IMG/VR virus record: IMGVR_UViG_3300032265_001880
Span: 1-30,749 of that record
Strand: one strand, 5' to 3'
DNA: 30,749 bases
Origin: a virus
A program made the translations under genes and the position numbers. Under the pieces are notes generated by a model that searched no databases, was not told the DNA's origin, and worked only from the letters and a program-made list of their open reading frames with translations. Position 1 is the first letter of the stretch. Each line of letters opens with the position of its first letter. Below, in pieces: positions 13,399 through 23,500 of the stretch.

Positions 13399-16181
13399 TG
13401 ATACCAAATAATTATAAAACATCACTATTAGTACCATCACAACTTCCTGAGTATGTTCGGGATGACCCAAGTTATGCCAACTTTGTGGCATTTCTACAGG
13501 CATATTACGAATGGATGGAGCAAGAAGGTAATGTCATTGATGCAACCAAAAATTTATTAAACTATGATGACATTGACCACACAACTGAACAATTTTTACA
13601 ATACTTTGTAAATGATTTTCTACCTTACTTTCCAGATGATGCACTTTTAAGTAAAGAAAAAGCCGTCAAGATTGCTAGACAATTGTATCATTCAAAAGGT
13701 ACTCCAGCATCGTATCAATTCTTATTTAAAATATTATATAATTCCGATTTTGATTTATTTTATACCAAAGACCAAGTTTTAAGAGCTTCTGCTGGTTCAT
13801 GGTATGTGGCTAAAAATTTAAATATTGATAGCCTTGATCCTAATTGGAAAAAAACTAATGGTTATAAAATTTTTGGTGAAACATCAAAATCGTTTGCAAC
13901 AATTATTAATACAGTAAACACAGGTACAAAAACTGAAATTTATCTTTCTGATATTAATAGAGTATTTCAATCTGGTGAATATATTCGTGTAGTTGATAGT
14001 AACAATCAAGATGTATTATTTAACAATCAACCTCTAAGAGCAAAAGTTGTTGGTCAAGTCACTTCAATTACTATTGATCCATTAAATAAAGGTTCTTTAT
14101 ATCAAATTGGTGACCCAGCAATTGTATATGGTGGACTAAATTCTACTGCCGGTATTGGTGCTACAGCACAAGTTAGTGATACAACAAAAGGTTCAATACT
14201 TTCAATTCAAGTTACAAATGGTGGTTATGGTTATTCTATATCACCTAATACAACTGTTGCAATACAAAATGGTGGTGGTGCAACAGCAACGGTTGTATCT
14301 GTGGATCCTAATGCTAAAAAATCTGCTAACGTAACTGTACCAAATGATTTAATACAACCTTATGCAAATACTGCATTAAATTCCAGCAATTTAAATTTTC
14401 AAACGTTATTCGTAACAACTGCAAATAGCACTTTAGCTAATGCGCTTCATTTTTCCACATATGAATTGAATCCAATTAGTTCTTTGTCAATAACTGGTGG
14501 TGGAACAAATGTATTACAACAACCAACTATTGTTGCAAGTTCATTATATAAAACTGGACCAACCATTTATTCTAGAATAGATAGTTTGGGTGTATTATCT
14601 CCAATACAAATATTAAATGGTGGTATAGGTTATGAAGCTAATGATACCATTGTGTTTACTGGGGGTTCTGGCTTTGGAGCTTTTGCCAACATCTCTACTG
14701 TTGATTCCAATGGATCTATAACAAGTATTAACTATGTGTCTGATCCAAATTCAGTCGAGTTAACGTATCCATTGGGTGGTTTAGGATATAGAAGTGATGA
14801 TTTACCAACAATAACAATTAGTTCTGCAAACACTAATGCTTATGGATCATCTCTTAGTTTACCTGGTATATTAGGAACAGGTGCAACATTTACTTCAACA
14901 TTAGATTCTGTAGGTGTAATCAAATCAATTAAAGTTATTTCTCCAGGACAAGATTATATTGCTACACCTAATGTTTCTTTAAAAGTACAAGATATTGTTG
15001 TTTCTAACGTAAGTATATTAAATCTTCCAACAAAATCTTATATTGCTTATCAAGGTTCAAGTTCTCAAGAAGCAATTTATTATTCTATTGTAGATTCAAT
15101 AACTGAGTTACAAACAAATATAAACCCAACAGAATCTTTATGGAATTTAAGAGTTTATAATTATAATAAACAGCCTGATTCAAATTTACCAATTAAGTTT
15201 GATGAACAAGAGGACATTTATACTCAAATTTCAGAAAACGAAGAACAGAATTATCCTATTTTAACAATGGCTAATACAGCCTTTAATGTTAATTACAATT
15301 CAAATGGTGTTAGAAATTATGGCGATGGAAAAGCAAAAGCAACTGCAACCTTTTTGTCTGGATTAATTTCTAGTGGTGGGCAATTTATAGATTTGAGGGG
15401 TCAACCAAGTGGTTCAGATGTATTACAAAGTGAAATTTATAATAACTTTACTTATGAAATTTCTGTGGAAAAAGAAATTGCCAAATATAGAGATGTGTTA
15501 TTAAATTTATTACATCCTACTGGCATGAAAGCTATTGGAAGATATAGACTTGGTGAGACCACAAATTTTAATTTCAATGTGACAGACGGAGAATTTATTG
15601 GTCACAGTTTATCTTATTATACAGGAAATACAGAATCATCTGCATATATGACAGCAGATTTTGTAAATAAAAGTAACAATATTGTATTGTTGAATAATTT
15701 GAATGGTGCAAATATTGCAGAATTTATTACCTCAAATAGTACTATTGAAGTGGTTTCACTTAACGGACCACAAATTAAATCTAAAGTTGTTAATGTGGAT
15801 CATGCCAATAATAAACTTATCATAGAACAAAATCCATGGTTAACTTTTTCAAACGTGGCAACTATTACAGCAAACTCTGGATCAAACACCATAAATATAG
15901 TATCATTTACTGGTTATTATAATATCATTAACGATAACAATTATAGTGATCCAAACAATCCATTACAAGATATTGTTTTTGCAGGCGACAAAATATTAAT
16001 TGCAAATAATGATATTCAGACCGTTTTGGAAGTGAATTACGCAAACAACATTATTATTTTGAAAAATAATTTAACTAATAACGCAGCATCATTAATGTCG
16101 GTTAATAGAACAATCAATTCAAATAATGTTAAAATATATAATATTATTAGTCCAGAATATGGAAACATCATTATTTCTTAA
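13398..16181 (+). CDS. 7: Baseplate wedge protein, gp7-like
   Basis: A 927-residue protein in the position and size of T4 gp7 (1032 residues), the long wedge protein that nucleates wedge assembly. The N-terminal 200 residues are characteristic: VPSQLPEYVRDDPSYANFVA, FLQAYYEWMEQEGNVIDATK, KGTPASYQFLFKILYNSDFD and KTEIYLSDINRVFQSGEYIR. The middle (about 220-530) has several GxGY beta modules (TNGGYGYSISP, LNGGIGYEAND, PLGGLGYRSDD). Near residue 700 a conserved EKEIAKYRDVLLNLLHPTGM helix follows. The C-terminal region is Asn/Ile-rich beta. The start overlaps gp6 by one base. The call rests mainly on synteny and family pattern; related entries are sometimes left as hypothetical. Confidence 0.75.
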   Translation: MIPNNYKTSLLVPSQLPEYVRDDPSYANFVAFLQAYYEWMEQEGNVIDATKNLLNYDDIDHTTEQFLQYFVNDFLPYFPDDALLSKEKAVKIARQLYHSKGTPASYQFLFKILYNSDFDLFYTKDQVLRASAGSWYVAKNLNIDSLDPNWKKTNGYKIFGETSKSFATIINTVNTGTKTEIYLSDINRVFQSGEYIRVVDSNNQDVLFNNQPLRAKVVGQVTSITIDPLNKGSLYQIGDPAIVYGGLNSTAGIGATAQVSDTTKGSILSIQVTNGGYGYSISPNTTVAIQNGGGATATVVSVDPNAKKSANVTVPNDLIQPYANTALNSSNLNFQTLFVTTANSTLANALHFSTYELNPISSLSITGGGTNVLQQPTIVASSLYKTGPTIYSRIDSLGVLSPIQILNGGIGYEANDTIVFTGGSGFGAFANISTVDSNGSITSINYVSDPNSVELTYPLGGLGYRSDDLPTITISSANTNAYGSSLSLPGILGTGATFTSTLDSVGVIKSIKVISPGQDYIATPNVSLKVQDIVVSNVSILNLPTKSYIAYQGSSSQEAIYYSIVDSITELQTNINPTESLWNLRVYNYNKQPDSNLPIKFDEQEDIYTQISENEEQNYPILTMANTAFNVNYNSNGVRNYGDGKAKATATFLSGLISSGGQFIDLRGQPSGSDVLQSEIYNNFTYEISVEKEIAKYRDVLLNLLHPTGMKAIGRYRLGETTNFNFNVTDGEFIGHSLSYYTGNTESSAYMTADFVNKSNNIVLLNNLNGANIAEFITSNSTIEVVSLNGPQIKSKVVNVDHANNKLIIEQNPWLTFSNVATITANSGSNTINIVSFTGYYNIINDNNYSDPNNPLQDIVFAGDKILIANNDIQTVLEVNYANNIIILKNNLTNNAASLMSVNRTINSNNVKIYNIISPEYGNIIIS

Positions 16182-16194
16182 TAAATAATTTACT

Positions 16195-17568
16195 ATGGCA
16201 AATCAAAATCTTCTCACCTACGGTGCAAAAATAGCTTCGGTTGAACAGACCTATTATTCTCCTGTAACCGTTGTACCCCCAAATTATAATATTTTTTTGG
16301 GTACCACTTATTGTTTTATATCTAAAGTTAATCCTTGGACAGATGAAGAAAATCCTCCTGTACCAACACAAGACCAACAAGCCATTAAAACAATATTTAA
16401 AAATATGTTTGTGGCCAAAAAAATAAATGTTGTAGATATTTCACCAGTCATACAAAGAATTGATTGGACTGAAGGCGAAACATATTTTGCCTATAGTGAT
16501 ACTGTTGATTTATTTGAACAAGATGTGGATGGTAATCTAGTTAATAGATTTTATGTTAAAAATAAGTATGACCAAGTTTTTAAATGTTTATGGAACAATA
16601 ACGGTGGGGTTTCTTTAAATGAACCTTATTTTGAACCAGGTTTCTATGGTACAAATAACATTTATACTGGTCAAGATGGTTACAAATGGAAATATATGTA
16701 CACCATCGATACAGGTTCAAGATTAAAGTTTATGGATAATAAATGGATGCCTATTCCTGTTGGGGCTAACACGCCAAATCCAACAATCACATCAGCTGGT
16801 GCTGGTGATATTGAAGTAATCAATGTTGTCCAAGGTGGTTCAGGTTACGATGCGGTGAATACAAATATTATTGTTACCATTACAGGTGACGGTACTGGTG
16901 CAGTAGGATATGCTACCGTCAATACACAAGCAAACGGAGCAATTTCTGATATCTATGTAACAAATGCTGGAACAAACTACACATATTCATCAGTTTCAAT
17001 TTCAGCACCTTTGGGATCAAATGCTATAGTAATTGGACCTACTTCTCCAGTTGGTGGCCACGGATATGATCCGGTTTCTGAGTTGGGTAGTAGTCGTGTT
17101 ATGTTGGTCTCTAAATTTAATGGTTCTGAAGGTGGTTTGATACCAACAGATATTGATTATCGTCAGATAGGATTATTAATTAATCCAAGTGATTCGTTAT
17201 CAAATCCGTACCCTGCAAATAATTCAATATATAAATTGAGTACAGATATTGTGGTGGTTTCTGGTTTTGGTTCATATCAACCAGATGAAAAGGTGTATCA
17301 AGGTAACATAGATAGTCCATCATTTTCTGCCACAGTATTAAGTTTTGATGCAGCAAACAACGTGGTAAAGACAATAAATACAATAGGAACACCATCAACA
17401 AGTACTGCATTATACGGACAAACATCTCTTACTACTAGAACCGTATTATCATATAGTGTTCCAGATTTTATTATATTTTCAGGTTATTTGTCTTATGTTG
17501 AAAATAGAAAAAGTATTCAAAGAAGCCCTGACGGCATAGAACAATTTAAATTTGTATTAGGATATTAA
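16195..17568 (+). CDS. 8: Baseplate wedge subunit gp8
   Basis: A 457-residue protein of the gp8 family (T4 gp8: 334 residues), a dimeric wedge component bridging gp7 and outer baseplate parts. Recognisable are NYNIFLGTTYCFISKVNPWT, IQRIDWTEGETYFAYSDTVD, NRFYVKNKYDQVFKCLWNNN and DGYKWKYMYTIDTGSRLKFM, followed by DNKWMPIPVG. The extra length is mostly an insertion at about 206-270 carrying the GSGY beta module (VQGGSGYDAVNTN and a second half). The C-terminal part after it (GSSRVMLVSKFNGSEGG, IDYRQIGLLINP) returns to gp8-like sequence and ends in a short beta tail. An ATAAATA sequence lies just upstream but too close to the ATG to serve as its promoter. Confidence 0.85.
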   Translation: MANQNLLTYGAKIASVEQTYYSPVTVVPPNYNIFLGTTYCFISKVNPWTDEENPPVPTQDQQAIKTIFKNMFVAKKINVVDISPVIQRIDWTEGETYFAYSDTVDLFEQDVDGNLVNRFYVKNKYDQVFKCLWNNNGGVSLNEPYFEPGFYGTNNIYTGQDGYKWKYMYTIDTGSRLKFMDNKWMPIPVGANTPNPTITSAGAGDIEVINVVQGGSGYDAVNTNIIVTITGDGTGAVGYATVNTQANGAISDIYVTNAGTNYTYSSVSISAPLGSNAIVIGPTSPVGGHGYDPVSELGSSRVMLVSKFNGSEGGLIPTDIDYRQIGLLINPSDSLSNPYPANNSIYKLSTDIVVVSGFGSYQPDEKVYQGNIDSPSFSATVLSFDAANNVVKTINTIGTPSTSTALYGQTSLTTRTVLSYSVPDFIIFSGYLSYVENRKSIQRSPDGIEQFKFVLGY

Positions 17569-17577
17569 AGGAAAAAA

Positions 17578-20500
17578 ATGGCTCTGGATTTTAATGTTGA
17601 CCCTTATTACGATGACTTTGACACATCAAAAAATTTCCATCGTATCCTTTTTAAACCTGGTTATGCTGTACAAGCAAGAGAATTAACACAATCTCAAACT
17701 ATTCTCCAAGACCAAGTTTCTAAATTTGCTGCAAATATTTTTACACAAAATACTCCTGTAACTGGAGGAAAAGTAACTACAAATTTGGCGTCATCATATG
17801 TTAAATTAAATTCAACATATCTTGGTTCAGATATTGATGTCAATTTATTTTTAAATAAAACTATTACCAATGCTACTGGTACTGTTACAGCAAAAGTATT
17901 AAAGGTGGTACAAGGTACCGGCACCAATGTTACCGTTGGTGATCCTCCTACTTTGATTGTAAGTTATTTTTCTGGTGTTAAATTTACGGATGCTGAAATT
18001 ATTGGTACGGTTGATACTGGAGTTTCTGCCACCACCATTGGTACAGCTGGCGGCACAAGTTGTACAGGATATGCTTCAATTGCTTCTATCTCTGAAGGTG
18101 TATTCTATGTTGTTAACGGTTTCAAAACATCCACCGTACAAAACGAAGATGGAACATATTCAAAATTCTCAGTAGGCAATTTCGTTTCCGTTCAACCACA
18201 AACTGTTGTATTGGACAAATATGGTATTAGACCATCTGTTCGTGTGGGTTTAAATATTGTTGAATCTATTGTTAATTATACTTCAGATGCTTCTTTGTTA
18301 GACCAAGCAGTTGGTGCTTCAAACTATCAAGCACCTGGTGCCGACAGATATAAAATTTCTTTAAACTTAACTACACTACCATTAACTCCAGGAAGTGATT
18401 CTGAATTTATAGAGTTGGTTAGAATTGAAAATGGCCAAATTACCAAACAAGTAGACGGTACAGTTTATTCATCAATCGATGATTATTTTGCAAAACGTGA
18501 TTTTGAAACAAATGGTAATTATGTTGTTAATGATTTTAAATTAACTCCCGAAACTGATACAGGCAATTCAGACTACTACAATATAAAGATTAGTAAAGGT
18601 GTTGCTTATGTTGGTGGTTATAGAATTGAAAATCAATCTGATTTAACTTTAAGAAATAGTAGAGCTAGAACTACAGACACGGTTATTGGCAACGACATCT
18701 ATATTGATTATGGTAACTATTTCTTTGTTGATACCGTTAATGGTTTATTTGATGTAACAACAATTCCTTCTGTAGATTTGCATTGTGTTCCAACAGCCAA
18801 TATTAATTCTGCAAATTCAGCAACTTATAATTCAACATTAGTTGGTACAGGTATTATTAAAAATCTATCTTATGTTTCAGATAGTGGTAGTACTATTACT
18901 ACTTCATATGTTTTTAAATCTTATGTTTCAGATATTAATAATCATTCATTAAGTGCTTCTGCAACATCCGGTTCAACATCAACACAAATTCATTTTAATC
19001 CTGGTCAAGGAGAATTTTCAGCATGTAATACTGCTTATGTTGGTGCTACCATTGCCATTACTGGTGGAACAAGTTCAGGAGATATTAGAAAGATTACTGC
19101 ATATAATGGTGTTACAAAAGTGGCAACCGTTGATTCTGCATTTACAGTAACACCAGATGCAACTTCAATATTCTCAATACTATTTGGTACAAACAATGTA
19201 GGATCGGTTGTTCAAAAAACATCATCTTCAAATTATACATTAGTTTCTTCTTCTAATATTAATACTGCTCAAGGAAGAGTTAATGGATTATCAACAGGTG
19301 ATAGTATTTACAATATTGGAACTGATGCTGAATTAATTTTTAAACTTGGTTCTCCATATATTTCAAATCTAACTAATACAACATATCGTAGTACCAAAGT
19401 TTTTAGAAATAAAACATTTACTAACCTTGGCGGTTCTTCTTCTTTAACAATTTCGATGCCTTCAGGCAATTCGTTGAAGTTTGCTGGTACAGGTACATTA
19501 AGTGGTGATGCAGTAAAACAATTATTTACTGTAGTTGATTCAAGTAACGGAAAAATATTAAATTTTGCAACATCTGGTAACACAGTATCGATTGTTTCTG
19601 GAACTAGTGCAACATTTACTTCTGCTCAAGCTGCAGGTAAAACAGTCAATATTATTGTTAATGATGTTGATGTTGCTGATGCACAAAATTCCAACTATGT
19701 ATTAAAAAGCAAAAATTTTGTTAACGGAAATACATCTGTTGTAAGCACTTTTGGTCCAGACGGAAATATTAATTCAAATACATTTATAGATTTAACTAAA
19801 GGCCAAGTGTATATTAAAAATGCAGTATTAAATTCTACAACATCTTTATATGTTTCTGATGTTAAATCAATTATAAAAATTATTGATACTAAAGATTCTA
19901 GTGTTGTTCCAACAACAGATATGTTGTCATCTCCAGCATATGATGTTACAAATCTATTCACATTAGATAATGGACAAAGAGATACTTATTATGACCATGC
20001 TTCAATTTCATTAATACCTGGCGCAAACAAACCAAAAGGTAACATTTTAGTTATTTTCAATTTCTATACTCATAGTGGTGGAGATGGTTACTTTAGTGTA
20101 AATTCTTATTTGCCGGTTAGTAAAGGTGGTATATCAACTTCACCAGAAAATTATGCAGAGATTGGTACATATACTGCCAAAAACGGTGACATATATGACT
20201 TAACAAATAGTGTTGATTTTAGACCAAGTGTAAAGAATGCTCAAGCTAATTTTGTATTTGAGTATACAGGTAATCCTTCTTCTGATGATACTGGTGTATT
20301 AATTCCAAATAATCTTTCTGATTTTATTGGTGATTATTCTTATTACTTAGCTAGAAAAGACAAACTTGTATTAACAAAAGATAAACAATTTTTAATTATT
20401 AATGGTAGTCCTGCAATTGTTCCTACTTTCCCGGTTGAACCTGATGGAGCATTAGTTTTAGCAGAACTAAATCATGATCCATATACAGCTTATATTCCAG

Positions 20501-23500
20501 GTGAAACACCCAAAGGAGTTACTCCAAATTTATCCATCAATAAGATTACAAACAAACGATGGACAATGGCTGATATTACAGATTTAGAAACAAGAGTTAA
20601 TAATCTTGAATACTATACCTCTTTGAGTTTGTTAGAACAAAAAACACAAACACTACAAATACCAGATTCTAATGGTTTAAACCGTTTCAAAAATGGTATT
20701 TTGGTCGATAGCTTCTCCGATTATTCAACAGCCGATACATACAATAATGATTTTAGTGCTAATATCAATGTTAGAAAGAATCAATTATTACCATTAAACA
20801 ATATTCAAAATTATCAATTACAAAATCCTGTTGTATTGAATAGTTTGGGAACAGTTAAATCAGTTAATAACTACCAAATTAATACAGTTAATGGTAATCA
20901 AACAAACATATTTACTTTGCCATACACAACAAGTACTATGGTTTCTCAACCATTGGCCAGTAATGTTTTAAGTGTTAATCCTTTTGCTTTAATCAATCAA
21001 CAAGGTATTTTGTCATTAAATCCTCCAATGGATAATTGGGTTGATACCAATTCACCTCCTTCAATTTTAACAAATAGTCCAGCTTTCCAAATTAGCGGAT
21101 TAAATTTTGTTCGTGTAGGAGATTTTGCAAGTATTATTGGTACACCACTAACATCATCTGTGGCTAATGCTCTTAGTGGATCAAATCAGACATCAACATA
21201 CATTCTATCTTTAAGTAATGGTTATGTTATAAACAATTCAGTATTGCCTTATGTTAGACAACAACAAACTATTGTTAAGGCAAAAGGATTATTAACAAAT
21301 ACTCCTATTTCTGTTTGGTTTGATGGTAAAAACGTTAATCAATATATGACAACACCAAATACCATTGAATTAAATGGTGTTACTGGAACATTTAATGAAA
21401 ATGATATTATTGGATTCTATTACGATAATAGATTTCATCCAATTGGTATGGTTATTTCCGTACAAACATATGCTGTTTCAATTACTCAACAAATTACTAA
21501 TGCTTACATTGAATATTTGGGTAGAACACCAGATGCTTCGGGCTTAGCGTTTTGGGTATCTGCAGTTTCAAGGTCATCAATTTCACAAGTAATCTATGCA
21601 ATTGAAAATTCTGATGAATCTAAAAATTATGCAAAAACTGGCATTCCAACTTTACCGGCCGGTTCTACTGCTGCACCTTTGTCTGACGTTGTTAAACCTG
21701 TTAGATTATATGTTGCAACAATATCAGGTTACATAGCAGCACCTGCCGACACCAACTTACAAAATGCAATTTTTGATACTAATGGAAATTATGCAAGTTC
21801 GACAGCAAACGGTGTTATTACTGGTAAAGTATTAAATTTACATACATCAGGAACAATTTCTGGTGTTGGTGGTAGTGCAAACACTCAAATTTATAAAACA
21901 ATGGATCCTAATAATTGGGGTACATTCTTAAATCAATATGGTGTTTGGGGTGATGTGGTATTTGATACCAACGGAAATTCTACAAATGATTATAACGATT
22001 CATTCTCTGTAACTTTCCCAAGTAATGATGTTTACACATTTACTGCCGCTGCAAGTGGTAGTGCTACAATAAGTTTGAATAGTTCTCCTATTTTAACATC
22101 AACATCACCAACAACCACATCTGTAGCCACAGCAAGTATTACTTTCGGTGTAAGTACAGTTTCAATTGCTGCAACCAATTCTTCTCGTTCAGCTGGTGTT
22201 GGTTTAATTATTACCAATTCAAGTGGTGCTGTGATTTTTGATTCTACAAATCCACAAAATGCCCACTATAGTAATATTGGTTCTAGTTCAACATTTAATG
22301 GTGGTGGTACTTGGTTTACAGGTGTTACTCAATTAAAATTAGATCCAAATGCTTCGGCTAATAATGATTTTTATGTTGGCGGCCAAATTTCAATAACATC
22401 TTCATATGTACAAGAAGATAAAGTTTATGCTACAACTACTGGTTATAAGACAGAAACACAATACCAAACAGTAACAAATACTGTTCCTGTTGAACACAGA
22501 ACTGGTTATAGTTTGTGGGATTATAAAAATGATACGGCAGTTTATAATGTAACATATGATATTCCTGCAAACAAACAAGGCGATTATGATTTTAGAGTTT
22601 CAACAATTGGTTATTATATCGAATGGGTTGCTGCAGAATATAGAACACATTTAGGTAGATTGCCTGAAACTGGTGGATTACATTATTGGACACAAGAGTT
22701 AATTAATAATGGTGGAAATTATTCACAAACTCAAGCTAATATTATTGCTGCGGCTCAAGGTGATGGTGAACCAGTTGTTGTATTCCCTGGAACAGCACCT
22801 TCTGTAAACAGAAACGGTGTTATTGCTGGAGATATTTGGGATGTTCCTGATACAGTAACATATACATACACTTCAAGTACATCTTCTGTACCTGTTTCAG
22901 TACAAATACCATACACATACAATTATGATACAGGTAATGTAAACCTTTCAACCAAAACTTATACATATACAGCAAATGTTGTATCATATAATGGAACAAC
23001 TAAAGTTGCAACATTGGATAATCCTGTTAATATTTCTTTTGGTCAAAATAGTCGTTTAGGAAATATAACATCAACATACAATATTAATGGTACAGAATTA
23101 AATGTTTCTTCTGCTCTACAAACTGGAGCTGGAGTTCCAAAATTATCTACTGATGAAACCGGAACATATATTGGTATTTTTAATATTCCTGGTGGAAAAA
23201 TTCCTGTAGGACAAAAAACATTCAGAGTAGATAATAGAACAAATTATAGTTTACCAACTTCAGCAACAACTTTTGCTGAAGGAACATTCTTTGCTTCAAG
23301 TTTATCTGATAAAATTTCTCAATCGGAATATTCTTCTTCTTTTGATTCCGCAAGTACAGTATTTACTGAAGTAAGTAAACAAAACAATCAAAGTACAAAA
23401 CCTTTGTCTGTTTATTCTTCACATGATCCACTTGCACAAACATTTATTATTTCAAAAGAAAATTATCCAAATGGTGCTTTCATTAGTTCATTAAAATTGT

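Noticed and set aside
16181-16187. ATAAATA as a promoter for gp8
   Set aside because: The ATG is only seven bases beyond the box, leaving no room for a leader; more likely chance in an AT-rich spacer.
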